From NCBI RefSeq assembly GCF_017873095.1, contig NZ_JAGGJU010000014.1:1-64000 (forward strand): DNA of 64,000 nucleotides, read 5' to 3'. This DNA comes from Heterorhizobium halophytocola. GTDB taxonomy: Bacteria > Pseudomonadota > Alphaproteobacteria > Rhizobiales > Rhizobiaceae. Both the position numbers and the translations under genes were made by a program. The notes beneath the pieces were generated by a model. The model saw only the letters and a program-made list of their open reading frames with translations, was not told the origin of the DNA and did no database searches. Positions 16,085 to 26,191 of this stretch are shown one piece after another (within the stretch, counting starts at the first letter, position 1; each line of letters begins with the position of its first letter).

Positions 16085-16878
16085 GTCACCCAGCCGGCAT
16101 AGAACATGCCAAACAGCGCTACCCCGAAGACGATGCGGTAGATCGCAAAGACGGTGAAGCGGTGCACCTGGATATAGCCGAGCAGCCATTTGACCGCGAT
16201 GAAGGCGGTGATGGTGGAGACCACGAAGGCGATGGCAAGCGATGTCAGGTTCTCTTCGCCAAGGGCGCCGGCCTTGAAGGACTTGAGCAACTCGTAGCCG
16301 CTGGCCGCATACATGGTCGGGATGCCGACGAGGAAGGAGAACTCGGTGGCGGCGACCCGGCTGCCGGTGCCGAACAGAAGGGCTGCAAAAATGGTGGCCG
16401 CCGAACGCGACGTGCCGGGAAAGATCGCCGCGACGATCTGCGCCAGCCCGACGATGATGGCCACCTTCCAGGTGATCTCCATGCGCGGCACGGCGCGAGC
16501 GGCAACGCCTTCGGCAAAAAGGATCCAGAAGCCGCCGATGACCAGTGCCCAGGCTACCGGAATGACGCTTTCGGGCAGCTTGAAGCCCAGCTTCGTGATG
16601 ATGAAACCGAGCACGGCGGTGATGAGAAAGGCAACCGCAAGCTTGGCGGCATATTCCCGGTTTTCCGCATCGCCCAGCCCCGTGGCAAGCGACCATATCC
16701 GCTTCCAGTAGATGACGGTGACCGCAAGGATGGCGCCGGCCTGGATGACGATATTATAGGTGTCGGAGCGATGGCCGAGCCATTGCTCGGCGATGATCAG
16801 ATGCCCGGTGGAGGAAATCGGCAGGAATTCCGTAATCCCTTCAATGATACCGAGAATGATAGTATTCAGATATTCCAT
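16081..16878 (-). CDS. uppP: Undecaprenyl-diphosphatase (UppP/BacA)
   Basis: A 265-residue polytopic membrane protein that removes a phosphate from undecaprenyl pyrophosphate, recycling the lipid carrier used for peptidoglycan and for exopolysaccharide repeat units. Both family signatures are present: EGITEFLPISSTGHLIIAEQ near the N-terminus and IFPGTSRSAATI about residues 150-161, which supply the catalytic Glu, Ser and Arg. About eight transmembrane helices are visible. The ATG at 16878 starts the conserved MEYLNTIILGIIEG and has AAAGG seven bases upstream; the longer frame is atypical. It stands alone between remnants, so it is probably a single-gene unit. Confidence 0.95.
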   Translation of the reverse strand: MEYLNTIILGIIEGITEFLPISSTGHLIIAEQWLGHRSDTYNIVIQAGAILAVTVIYWKRIWSLATGLGDAENREYAAKLAVAFLITAVLGFIITKLGFKLPESVIPVAWALVIGGFWILFAEGVAARAVPRMEITWKVAIIVGLAQIVAAIFPGTSRSAATIFAALLFGTGSRVAATEFSFLVGIPTMYAASGYELLKSFKAGALGEENLTSLAIAFVVSTITAFIAVKWLLGYIQVHRFTVFAIYRIVFGVALFGMFYAGWVT

Positions 16879-17693
16879 ACACTGACCTTTCTTCGGACGG
16901 ATGGCATCCGCCCGCACGGCGCCCCCGGCGCACAACACTCAACTTCCAGCACACACATCAAACCGCCGGCACCCGATTTCGTCGACATGACCGTTACCGC
17001 AAAACCTGACGGCATCTTAACGCGTGTCGGAAGGGCAAAGGCAATCCGGTATCGCTTTTAGATCACCCTTAGCGGCTTTTGGATGACGTATACGTCGATT
17101 CATCCGCAAACCGCCATAAGCGGCCGGACTTCGCACCGCAACAAAAAGGTCGCCGGCTGTGGATCTGGTCCGGATCTGGCTCGGGATCGAAGGGGCAGTG
17201 CACACAGCGTTTGCCAGCTTTCGGCCCCGGAGCACAAAACCACCAAAGCCCTGGTCGCAGCCCGACAGACGTCAGCGTAGCGGCCCATTCAAGCGCCTTC
17301 CGCCGCATTGACTGGACGTATTGTTTAAGGATGTCATCGGTCATGATGGCACTGTCAGATAGCGGCAAGTCTTTGATACTCCGCCCGAGAGCGACCAGAT
17401 CATCATCGATCGGCGTCCAGCCACTCGCATCCCGTCGATAGACCTGGCCATAGTCGCCGCAGACAAAGAGGGTCGAGCCGATCTCGCGGATGCAGGTCAC
17501 GTTGCCAAGTTTGCGTCCTTCGGTGAGGCCGGCGCCTGGAATCTGATCGTAGGTTTGTCCGGCGCGACTCGCCTCCGAGCAGGGCCACTCATGCCCCCAG
17601 TCGAAACAGCCGAGGAGCGATGGTTCTCGGAGATTTCGCCTTGCGGCTGCGGGCTGGTCGGCGTTGTTGCGGACAGGAGCCTCGCGTCCTCAT
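16879..17693. other. Gene-poor stretch containing a decayed gene
   Basis: No intact gene was found in these 815 bp. The first 190 bp are the uppP upstream region. The rest holds the remnant described at 17069-17500 and its in-frame upstream extension to about 17685, which has no start codon. No mobile-element end or tRNA was seen. Confidence 0.5.
17069..17500 (-). pseudogene. 5'-truncated remnant of an unrecognised gene
   Basis: A 143-codon minus-strand frame starts at a GTG with no ribosome binding site. The first part reads like a beta-propeller or BNR-like repeat (IREIGSTLFVCGDYGQVYRRD then GWTPIDDDLVALG). The rest becomes Cys/Arg/Pro-rich and unlike a real protein. The same frame stays open upstream to about 17685 (LLGCFDWGHEWPCSEASRAG), where it meets a stop without a start codon. 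It looks like a piece of a larger gene left behind. It could also be chance; nothing upstream would express it except read-through from the ABC operon. Confidence 0.35.
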
Positions 17694-18752
<1,059 letters not shown>

Positions 18753-18764
18753 GATCGTCCTCCC

Positions 18765-20855
18765 TTACGCGGCACGAATACGGATGCGCGTCGCCGACAA
18801 GGCACCCGCGTGGATGATGAGACCGGCCGCACCGCCCTTGTAGGCGGGGTCGGTGGCTTCAGCGACGGTGTCGCCGACCGCAGCGGAGAGCCTCTCGCCG
18901 CTTGCCGAAACCGTCATGGTGAAGGCTGTCTCGAAGGGGATCTCAAGCGGCACGGAGGCCAGCACGTCCTCCTGCTCGTCCCTGCGCCTGACGATCTGCA
19001 ACTCGCCCTTGCGGGTAAGGCGCGCGGCATAATAGCGGCGCTGTCCTTCCGCCCGGATGACCAGGCCGCCATGATCGCCCAGATGCAGCATCAGGTCGGC
19101 CTCGATTGCGTAGTCGGTCCAGTTGCGGGTGCCCTGCAGCAGCAGGCCCTCACCGCGGTTCTGGCTGATGCGGAAGTCCTGCGGGAAGTTCTTCGAGAAG
19201 AAATGCACATTGCTGACCCAGGCCCGGCGCCAGAAGTCGCTTGAACCGTCCGGCCGGCGGAAGGTAACGTCAGGGCAACCCTCCCAGGTGAGGCTGTCCA
19301 GCAGCACGCGGCCATTGGCCCGGCCGTTGCCGGTCGCAAGCACGATGCCGACGTCGGCGATCGGCTGATAGCCAGTTTCCGGCACGGTCCATTGCAGGTC
19401 GACCGTCTTGCCGGGCGCCAGAAGCACGCCGTCCTGCATGTCTATGTCGACGAGCTTGTCGCTTCCATCGTAGTGGCGGATGCGCAGCCTGGCTTCGACC
19501 GTCCCCGTCAGATCCGATGCGGCCGTGACGCTGGCGCGCAGGGTCTGCCCGGCATGGAGGCGCGGGCTTGCCATCAGGTCATAGGTGCGCATGCCCGTGA
19601 CTTCGAGCGGTGTGAAGACCGGTGTCGTGGCGGCAGCCTCCCGTCCCGGCGCGAGCGCCTCGAAATCGATTGCGAGCGCCTTGCCGGTGCCGTGAACCTT
19701 CAGGTCGGCCACCGCGATGTCACCGCCTTGCGGTCGGAAGCCCTGGACGGAACCGGGAAGCGAAAAGTGAAATTCTGCGCCATTTTTCGGCGCGGGTTCG
19801 GCCGGTTCGCCGGCAAGCTTGCGGCCGAGATTGGCAAGCCAGAGGGACACGTCGACCGCGTCGGTGATCGAGCGCCCCCCATCGGCGGTCGAGATATAGA
19901 GGCGGTCGGCCACCGGGCCGCGCCAGTCGGGACCGGCCTCCAGACCCTCGAGACCGAGCATGATGCCGTGCAGGCAGCCGAGATTGCCGGCATTGCAGTC
20001 GGTGTCCCAGCCGGAGGTGTTGACGATCATCTGGCCGCGCTGGAAGTCGTGCGGCGCATGCAGCAGCGCCATGATCATCAGCGCGTGGTTCGGCACGACG
20101 TGGCAATTGCCCGGATATTTGTCGTAGCCGTAATTGTCCTCGATCTTCTGGCGGGTCGCCTCCCAGTCCTCATTGCCCGAGGTCCACTGGCGTATGTCGG
20201 CAATCAGACCGGCGATCAGGCTATCCTTAGGAATGAATGAGAGGCCGGTGTCGAGCAGGTGGTTCACGTCCTGGCTGACAAAGGCTTCCGCCTCCATCGC
20301 GGCCCAGAGCACCGCGGCGTGGACGGCTTCGCCGTCATGGCTGACGGAGCCGGCGGCACGCGCGAGCTTTGCGGCCTGGGCCGGATTGCCCGGCGACACC
20401 AGCGCCCAGCCGTCGATGAAGATCTGCGCGCCGATCTGTTCGGCGACGGTGGCGCCGTTCGTCTCGATCGAGCCGGACGCGGGCGCCGGAATGCCGCGTT
20501 GCAGGTTGAGCCAGGCCGTGTGTTCGGTCGAATTGCCGGCACCGCCCCACCACAGGATCGAACGCTCCTCGATGATGTAGTTGAGCCAGGCCTTGCCGAT
20601 GTCCTCGGCCGAGAGGTCCGGCGAGATTCCATAGTCGTCGAGGGCGCGGGGGAAGGTGAAGGTGCCGGCCACATCGTCGTCGGTGACGACGAGCGGATCG
20701 CCCAGACGATCATGTACATAGTAGGTGATCGGCCCGAGTTTCTCGAGGATCTCCTTGTAGCGCCAGTTCTCGAAGGGGCGGCCAAGATAGACGCCGATCA
20801 GCTTGCCGAGAACGCCGGCATAGACGCGGTTGTTGTAGTCTGCGGGGATGGTCAT
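18765..20855 (-). CDS. ADP-ribosylglycohydrolase-fold protein with C-terminal concanavalin-like domain
   Basis: A 696-residue protein. Residues about 1-370 are an ADP-ribosylglycohydrolase/crystallin J1-type all-helical domain. Its metal-site motifs are visible: LVVTDDDVAGTFTF near residue 56 and VNTSGWDTDCNAGNLG near residue 285, the GWDTDxxA pattern that binds two magnesium ions. A beta-rich linker follows, and about residues 510-696 resemble a LamG/DUF1080-like sandwich (GLVIRAEGQRRYYAARL, AAGLIIHAG). No signal peptide is seen. It lies between the second permease gene and the ATPase gene of an ABC sugar operon. The family cleaves N- or O-glycosidic bonds to ribose in known members, but here it more likely acts on an imported glycoside. 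The substrate is unknown. Confidence 0.87.
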   Translation of the reverse strand: MTIPADYNNRVYAGVLGKLIGVYLGRPFENWRYKEILEKLGPITYYVHDRLGDPLVVTDDDVAGTFTFPRALDDYGISPDLSAEDIGKAWLNYIIEERSILWWGGAGNSTEHTAWLNLQRGIPAPASGSIETNGATVAEQIGAQIFIDGWALVSPGNPAQAAKLARAAGSVSHDGEAVHAAVLWAAMEAEAFVSQDVNHLLDTGLSFIPKDSLIAGLIADIRQWTSGNEDWEATRQKIEDNYGYDKYPGNCHVVPNHALMIMALLHAPHDFQRGQMIVNTSGWDTDCNAGNLGCLHGIMLGLEGLEAGPDWRGPVADRLYISTADGGRSITDAVDVSLWLANLGRKLAGEPAEPAPKNGAEFHFSLPGSVQGFRPQGGDIAVADLKVHGTGKALAIDFEALAPGREAAATTPVFTPLEVTGMRTYDLMASPRLHAGQTLRASVTAASDLTGTVEARLRIRHYDGSDKLVDIDMQDGVLLAPGKTVDLQWTVPETGYQPIADVGIVLATGNGRANGRVLLDSLTWEGCPDVTFRRPDGSSDFWRRAWVSNVHFFSKNFPQDFRISQNRGEGLLLQGTRNWTDYAIEADLMLHLGDHGGLVIRAEGQRRYYAARLTRKGELQIVRRRDEQEDVLASVPLEIPFETAFTMTVSASGERLSAAVGDTVAEATDPAYKGGAAGLIIHAGALSATRIRIRAA

Positions 20856-20868
20856 GGAAAACTCCTTG

Positions 20869-21702
20869 TCAGCCCTTCACCGAGCCGCCGGCCATGCCTT
20901 CAATGAAGCGGCGCTGCAGCAGGACGAAGAGGATCACGATGGGCAGGATGATGATGAGGGCGGCGGCCATGATCTCACCCCAGTCGGACGAGTACTGGCC
21001 GGACAGCAGGAAGAAGGAGACGACCGCCGTCAGCCGGTCCTGTCCCTGCAGGAAGGTCGTGGCGATCAGGAACTCGTTCCAGGAATAGAGGCCGATGATC
21101 AGTGCCACCGTCAGGATGCCGGGTGACACGATCGGCAGGAAGACGCGGGCAAACACCTGCCAATGGGTGGCGCCGTCGATCAGGGCCGCTTCCTCCAGTT
21201 CCTTCGGCACCGCCAGGAAATAGGTTCGAAGCAGCATGATGGCGAAGGGGGAATAGACCGCCGTGTAGATGAACGAGACGGCGATCGGATTGTTGATCAG
21301 GCCGAAGCGGGCAAAGCCGAAATAGAGCGGAAAGAGAAACAGCTGGATCGGCGCCGTGGTCGAGGCGAGCAGATAGAAGGTGAGGATCTTCCAGGTCTTG
21401 ATCTTGCGCCGCGCGAGCACGTAGGCCGTCAGCGATCCCGTGGTGCAGACGAGCACGATGGTCATGCCGGTCAGCACCGCGGAATTCAGCAAGGTGCGGC
21501 CAAAATTGGCGTCCGACCATGCACGGGTGAAATTGTCCCAGCGCAGTTCGGTCGGCAGGGCCAGCGGGTTCTGGACGATCTCGGCGGAGGCCTTCAGCGA
21601 ATTCAGCACCATCAGTGCGATCGGAAACAATGTGATGATCAGCAGCACACTGAGGGTGATGTAGACGAGCGTGTTGGTAAGACGGCTTTCCGACATTCTC
21701 AT
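20869..21702 (-). CDS. ABC sugar transporter permease (MalG type)
   Basis: A 277-residue CUT1 permease with six transmembrane helices, the EAA loop (ELEEAALIDGATHWQVFARVFLPIVSPGI) and the typical end RRFIEGMAGGSVKG. Its ATG overlaps the stop of the MalF-type gene as ATGA, indicating translational coupling. It is a subunit of the 17694-23957 transporter. Confidence 0.94.
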   Translation of the reverse strand: MRMSESRLTNTLVYITLSVLLIITLFPIALMVLNSLKASAEIVQNPLALPTELRWDNFTRAWSDANFGRTLLNSAVLTGMTIVLVCTTGSLTAYVLARRKIKTWKILTFYLLASTTAPIQLFLFPLYFGFARFGLINNPIAVSFIYTAVYSPFAIMLLRTYFLAVPKELEEAALIDGATHWQVFARVFLPIVSPGILTVALIIGLYSWNEFLIATTFLQGQDRLTAVVSFFLLSGQYSSDWGEIMAAALIIILPIVILFVLLQRRFIEGMAGGSVKG

Positions 21703-22544
21703 TGGTCGAACTCCTTGGCCTGGGAGCGGATGTAGAAGACCGTTGCGACAAGTCCGAACAGGCTGATGACCACCGAGATGGCCGCCGCCTTGCCGACGGC
21801 CAGATCGTAGAAGGCCGAGCGATAGGCGAAGGTCGACAGCACCTCCGACGAATAGGCGGGACCGCCCTGGGTCAGGATGTAGACGAAGTCAAAGACCAGG
21901 AAGGACCAGATCACCGTCATGATCATCATCAGCGTGATCGTCGGCTTGATCCCCGGCAGCAGGACGTAGCGAATGGTCTGGAAGAAGGTTGCACCCTCGA
22001 CGCGGGCCGCCTCGATCTGCTCGGAGGGCACCTGACGAAGGGCGGCAAAGAAGATGACGCAGAGAAAGCCCCACCAGTGCCAGAGATCGACGGTGGCGAT
22101 CCCATAAAGGGCAGTAGAGGTCTGGGTCAGCGGATTGCCGACATCCAGCCCCATGCGTTGCAGCAGCCCGGCAATGCCGGTGACCGGGGAATAGATCATG
22201 CCCTGCCAGACGCGTCCGGTAATCGCGGTGGCGATGATCACCGGCAGGAAATAGATCACCTGGAAGAAGCTGGAGCCGCGACGCGCAACCAGCATCATGG
22301 TCGCCGCCAGCAGGCCCATGGCGATCGGGATGGTCAGAAAGATCAAGGTCCAGATGACGTTGTTGGTCAGCGCGGTCCAGAACACGCCGTCACCCCAAAG
22401 AGCGCGGAAATTGTCGAGCCCGACAAATTCCGGGGTGCTGATCCCATCCCAGTCGTAGAAGGCCAGGGCGACCGTCAACAAGGCTGGAATGGCAATCATG
22501 ACGACATTGATGATGAGTGTCGGCAGGACGTAAAGTCGATGCAT
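21699..22544 (-). CDS. ABC sugar transporter permease (MalF type)
   Basis: A 281-residue CUT1 permease with six transmembrane helices and an EAA loop in SEQIEAARVEGATFFQTIRYVLLPGIKPT. The first helix begins almost at the N-terminus (LYVLPTLIINVVMIAIPALL). It is separated from the binding-protein gene by 108 bp that carry two hairpins. It pairs with the 20869-21702 permease. Confidence 0.94.
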   Translation of the reverse strand: MHRLYVLPTLIINVVMIAIPALLTVALAFYDWDGISTPEFVGLDNFRALWGDGVFWTALTNNVIWTLIFLTIPIAMGLLAATMMLVARRGSSFFQVIYFLPVIIATAITGRVWQGMIYSPVTGIAGLLQRMGLDVGNPLTQTSTALYGIATVDLWHWWGFLCVIFFAALRQVPSEQIEAARVEGATFFQTIRYVLLPGIKPTITLMMIMTVIWSFLVFDFVYILTQGGPAYSSEVLSTFAYRSAFYDLAVGKAAAISVVISLFGLVATVFYIRSQAKEFDQ

Positions 22545-22575
22545 GGGATAGCCTTTCCGGGCATAGGGACCCGAC

Positions 22576-22637
22576 TTTCCGCAGGTTTGTGGCGGAAAGA
22601 GAAAGTGGGGCGCACGCCAGGAGGATGCGCACGCCCC
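22576..22637 (-). other. Two hairpins between binding-protein and permease genes
   Basis: TTTCCGC (22576-22582) pairs with GCGGAAA (22592-22598). A second hairpin has GGGGCG (22607-22612) pairing with CGCCCC (22632-22637), extended inside by CGC/GCG around CAGGAGGAT. Neither has a U tail on the minus strand. They probably protect the abundant binding-protein transcript or partly stop read-through, giving more binding protein than permease. Confidence 0.5.
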
Positions 22638-22652
22638 GTCAGTTGGCAGGGA

Positions 22653-23957
22653 TCAGCGCGCCGGCACGGCCGGGACCTTCCCTGCCTTCATTTCCTTCTG
22701 GAAGGACTCGTCGAGCTTGGCGAGGAAGTCGGCGGTCGTTACCTTCTTCAGCCAGACCTGCTCGATGCCGTTGATCAGGTAATTGTCGGTTGCCGGCGGC
22801 AGGAAGGTCCAGGTCGTGTACCCGTAATTGCCGTCATTCACCGAGCCGGAAAGTGTCTTCATCGTGTCGGTGAAGAGTGGCGTGACATTGTCGCCCATCT
22901 TGACGCTGGAGATGTCCTTCAGCGGGATGTTCCACTCGCCCTGCCAGGCCGAATTCATCGAGCCGTAGACTTCGGGCGAGAAGATGTAGTTGATCGCCGC
23001 TGCCGCGCCGTCGGGGTCATTCGCCTTGGCGGCAATCGAGAAGGTGGAGCCGACGCCGAGTGGGAAGACGGGTTCGCCTTCGGCGCTCGGGAAGCCGACG
23101 AAACCGGCCTCAGAACCATCCTTTTCGCCATAGGTCGCGACATTCTGGAACTGCCAGGTGCCGCTCGGCATCATGCCGGCCCGGCCCGATGCCATCATGT
23201 CGGCGGCCTGTTCGGAGCTTGTCAGCGAGAAGTAGTTCTGACCGAAATAGCCCTTCTGCCACCAGGAATTCAGGCGGTCGATCGCCTTGACGAAGGGTTC
23301 TGCGGTCCACGGCATCTCGCCGCGCAGCGCCTTGTTCATGGCGTCGGGGCCGGCGACGGCATTGAGCGCCAGGGTGACAAACCATTCATTGGCGCCACGC
23401 CAATCGGCATTGCCAGCGGCAAACGGTGTCACTCCCTCCTTCAGCATGGCGTCGGCCAGGGTTTCCAGCTCGTCGAGCGTCGTCGGTGCCTTCCAGCCGT
23501 TCTTGTCGAACAGCGTCTTGTTGTAGAACAGGCCGACGGTTTCATAGGTCTTCGGCAGGGCGTAAAGCTTGCCGTCATACTCGCCCATCTTCAGGAACAC
23601 CGGCAGAACCTTGTCCATCCAGCCGTATTTCGCGGCATAGTCGTCGAGCGCCAGCAACTGGCCGTTCTGGGCCATCGGCGCGACATAGCTCGGGCCGGGC
23701 GTATAGACGACGTCGGGGCCGTTGCCGGACAGAAGCGCGACGCGCAACTGCTTGTCGAGTTCGTTGCCGCGGTAGTCGACGACCAGATTGTAGTCGCTGT
23801 TTGCCTTGTTGAACGGATCGACGATGTTCTGCTGGATCAGCTTCTGCTGGTCGGGCGTTGCCTGTTCGTACCACCAGGTCACGCGATCCTGGGCAAGCGC
23901 CATCTGCGCCGATCCGGCGAGCAGCGCCAAGGCGAGCAATTTGCTTTTTCTGGACAT
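22653..23957 (-). CDS. ABC sugar transporter, periplasmic substrate-binding protein (family 1)
   Basis: A 434-residue family-1 binding protein. The signal peptide (MSRKSKLLALALLAGSAQMALA, cleaved about residue 22) is followed by DRVTWWYEQATPDQ, GNGPDVVYTPG near residue 80, LYALPKTYETVGLFYNKTLFDKNGW near residue 132, and GRAGMMPSGTWQF near residue 258. It captures the sugar for the 21699/20869 permeases. It is the second gene of the operon, 22 bp behind lacI. The ligand cannot be read from the sequence. Confidence 0.93.
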   Translation of the reverse strand: MSRKSKLLALALLAGSAQMALAQDRVTWWYEQATPDQQKLIQQNIVDPFNKANSDYNLVVDYRGNELDKQLRVALLSGNGPDVVYTPGPSYVAPMAQNGQLLALDDYAAKYGWMDKVLPVFLKMGEYDGKLYALPKTYETVGLFYNKTLFDKNGWKAPTTLDELETLADAMLKEGVTPFAAGNADWRGANEWFVTLALNAVAGPDAMNKALRGEMPWTAEPFVKAIDRLNSWWQKGYFGQNYFSLTSSEQAADMMASGRAGMMPSGTWQFQNVATYGEKDGSEAGFVGFPSAEGEPVFPLGVGSTFSIAAKANDPDGAAAAINYIFSPEVYGSMNSAWQGEWNIPLKDISSVKMGDNVTPLFTDTMKTLSGSVNDGNYGYTTWTFLPPATDNYLINGIEQVWLKKVTTADFLAKLDESFQKEMKAGKVPAVPAR

Positions 23958-23979
23958 TCGGATTTCCTCCCTGTGTTGA

Positions 23980-25020
23980 CTATTCGGTTGCCGGTCGCCG
24001 CGCCGGTGGGGCGACGGACGGCCGGACGATCAGTTCGAACTTCATTTCCTCCGCGCGGCCGGCCATGACGTCGTCCTGGGCGAGGCGGGTGAGCAGCAGA
24101 TTTGCCGCTCGCGCTCCGAGCTGATCCTGGAATTGTGCGACGGTCGTAAGCCCGGGGGTGACAAGGGCAGACGGCAGGATGTCGTCGAAGCCGGCAACCG
24201 ATATGTCGTCCGGGATCGACAGGCCGTGGGCGACCACGCTCTGCATGACGCCGATCGCCATCAGGTCGTTTGCGGCAATCACGGCCGTGACCGGCGGCCC
24301 TTCGTCGAGCAACCGGTCGGTCGCATCGCGTCCGGCATCGAGCGTGAAATGCGCAGCTTCCCGGACGATCGGCTCCGCGCCGAGGCTTGCCATGGCATCC
24401 AGATAACCCTGCAACCGAAAACGCTGGGGGCCACCCGGTGCCGCGATCATCGCAATGTCGCGATGACCGAGGTCGAGCAGGTGGTTCGTCAGCGCACGGG
24501 CGGCTGCCTCGTTGTCGATGAACAGGTTGTCGATCGGCAGCGGCCCGCCCTGCTTGCGGCTCACTTCGATGCGCACGACCGGTATGCCGGATTTGCCCAA
24601 TGGGGCGAGCTCGCGGGCGCCGAGATTGAAGAAGACGCCGACGATGCCGTCGAAACGACCCTGCTGTGCGGAGGCGACCACATGCTGTTCGTTGGCAAGC
24701 TTGCCCTCGGTGTCGATCGTCATCACCTCGTAGCCGGCCGAGCGGGCGACTTTCTGCAGCGCGACGACCAGAGACGGATAAAAGGGGTTTGCAAGATCGG
24801 GCACGACGCAGGCGATGACCCGCGTGCGGCGGGTCCTGAGGGCCTGAGCGAAACGGTTGGGATGATAGCCGAGTTCGGCAATCGCAGCTTCGATGCGCTC
24901 GGCCGTTTCGACCGCGACCTTGTCGCGTCCGCCGTTCAGCACCAGCGAGACGGTAGCCTGTGCTACGCCTGCCCGTTCGGCGACCTCCCGCTGCGTTACC
25001 CGGCGTCCGACCACAGTCAC
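23980..25020 (-). CDS. LacI-family transcriptional regulator of the ABC/ADP-ribosylglycohydrolase operon
   Basis: A 346-residue LacI/GalR repressor with HTH RVTQREVAERAGVAQATVSLVL (about residues 7-28) and hinge residues ending in LGYHPNRFAQALR. The ligand-binding domain contains VVPDLANPFYPSLV and ISVAGFDDILPSALVTPGLTTV. It starts at a GTG (25018-25020) with GAGG five to six bases upstream. It is the first gene of the operon and lies directly behind two identical palindromes, so it almost certainly represses itself and the transporter. The inducer is probably the imported sugar. Confidence 0.94.
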   Translation of the reverse strand: MTVVGRRVTQREVAERAGVAQATVSLVLNGGRDKVAVETAERIEAAIAELGYHPNRFAQALRTRRTRVIACVVPDLANPFYPSLVVALQKVARSAGYEVMTIDTEGKLANEQHVVASAQQGRFDGIVGVFFNLGARELAPLGKSGIPVVRIEVSRKQGGPLPIDNLFIDNEAAARALTNHLLDLGHRDIAMIAAPGGPQRFRLQGYLDAMASLGAEPIVREAAHFTLDAGRDATDRLLDEGPPVTAVIAANDLMAIGVMQSVVAHGLSIPDDISVAGFDDILPSALVTPGLTTVAQFQDQLGARAANLLLTRLAQDDVMAGRAEEMKFELIVRPSVAPPARRPATE

Positions 25021-25030
25021 GAATACCTCA

Positions 25031-25066
25031 GTTGATACGTATCAACATGCTATTGATACGTATCAA
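25031..25066. promoter_or_regulatory. Tandem LacI-type operators
   Basis: Two perfect palindromes, TTGATACGTATCAA, occur at 25032-25045 (extended to GTTGATACGTATCAAC, 25031-25046) and 25053-25066. Their centres are 21 bp apart, two helical turns, so two dimers would bind the same face. They sit directly upstream of the lacI gene. Confidence 0.9.
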
Positions 25067-25074
25067 CAAGTCAA
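25047..25074 (-). promoter_or_regulatory. Promoter of the lacI-ABC operon
   Basis: On the minus strand TTGACT (25069-25074) and TAGCAT (25047-25052) are 16 bp apart. The distal operator fills the spacer and the proximal operator covers the expected start site, a classic repressible layout. Confidence 0.5.
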
Positions 25075-25253
25075 TACGCTTTTTTATGGGGACAGCAGGT
25101 TGATGCGTTCGGAGAGCTTTGGAGCGCTCTTATCCCGAGGCAGGGCGGCATGCAGGGCAGAGCGCAATCTGCGGGGCAAATCAGCGGCTTGCCAGCATAG
25201 CCTGTGCAAGAGAAAGCAGAGCCGTTGAGCCGCTTTCATTCCGCTTTTGGGTA

Positions 25254-26108
25254 TCAGCCGCTGACCGCCAGCCCGCCGATATAATCCGCGGCCTCGTGCG
25301 GGTGGATGCGGGCCGCGCGGATCAGGCGTTCGAAATGCTGCTGCATCTTGCGGATGGCGTCGGCATTGTTGAGCACGAGATACATGCCGCCGACGAAGAG
25401 GGCAGCACGGAGCGAGCCGAAGACCGTGTAGGGCACCGAAAACCGCTCGCGCTCGTCGAACAGGAAGATGCGGAAGGAGGGGTAGAGCTCGCGGATCAGC
25501 GCGGCCATGTAGTCGAGCTGCTGCGCGCGCACCTCCTTGTCGAGGCCGCTCCAGATGCCTTCACCCCGCGCCACCGCCTGGACGGCCTGGGTCGGCATGC
25601 AGACTTCCATATCCGTGCCGGGCTGGCGGTTATAGTCGAGGCGGAAATAGGTGTCGTTGGTCTGCCCGGCGACACTCTGATGGCGGGCGATGGCCTCATA
25701 GGCGATCGTCTCCGGCGTGCGCAGAAGATCGGGGATGCTCATCGGAACATAGCGGATCTTGGAGCCGGCAGCCTCCGCATGCCAGCGCATCAGCAGATTG
25801 GCGTTGTCGGCGCCATCATTGCGGTCCTCGATCTCGAAGCTCTGGTGCAGTTCGCCCATCAGGCCCTGGTCATGGGAAAGGCCCAGAAGCCAGTCCAGCG
25901 ACACCGCATGCCCCTCGGCAATGTTGAGCAGGGTTTCGACGCGCGGAAGGCGGGCGGCGCCCTCTGCCAGCAGCTGCGACAGGGCCGAGCGGTCTATGCC
26001 GATCTGGCGGGCGAACACCGCCTGGCTCTCGCCACTGCGGTCCAGCAGGATCTGCAGGCGTTCGCGAAACAAATTGGAAAGCAGTCGTTTGTCCACTTTA
26101 AGCACCAT
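25254..26108 (-). CDS. XRE-type HTH transcriptional regulator
   Basis: A 284-residue regulator. The N-terminal HTH is of the Cro/CI (XRE) type, about residues 13-70, with ESQAVFARQIGIDRSALSQLL as the recognition region. The remaining 210 residues are an undefined sensor domain rich in aromatic residues, without membrane segments. It is divergent from the fatty acid desaturase gene across about 200 bp holding a perfect palindrome, so regulation of the desaturase is the most likely role. The ATG at 26108 begins MVLKVDKRLLSNLFRER. Confidence 0.87.
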   Translation of the reverse strand: MVLKVDKRLLSNLFRERLQILLDRSGESQAVFARQIGIDRSALSQLLAEGAARLPRVETLLNIAEGHAVSLDWLLGLSHDQGLMGELHQSFEIEDRNDGADNANLLMRWHAEAAGSKIRYVPMSIPDLLRTPETIAYEAIARHQSVAGQTNDTYFRLDYNRQPGTDMEVCMPTQAVQAVARGEGIWSGLDKEVRAQQLDYMAALIRELYPSFRIFLFDERERFSVPYTVFGSLRAALFVGGMYLVLNNADAIRKMQQHFERLIRAARIHPHEAADYIGGLAVSG

Positions 26109-26179
26109 TTCGTGACAATCATCACCATACTAGGCCGATGCTTCTCAAAATCAACGTTTTGTAACCACTGTCACATTGC

Positions 26180-26191
26180 TGACAGCTGTCA
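26180..26191. promoter_or_regulatory. Palindrome between xre and desaturase genes
   Basis: TGACAGCTGTCA (26180-26191) is a perfect 12-bp palindrome, with another TGTCA just upstream at 26169-26173. It is a candidate operator for the divergent XRE regulator. Confidence 0.45.

Noticed and set aside
21702..24068. Long plus-strand open frame (788 codons) across the binding-protein and permease genes
   Set aside because: It lies antisense to three well-supported transporter genes and has a repetitive Asp/Arg/His/Gly-rich composition typical of high-GC shadow frames.
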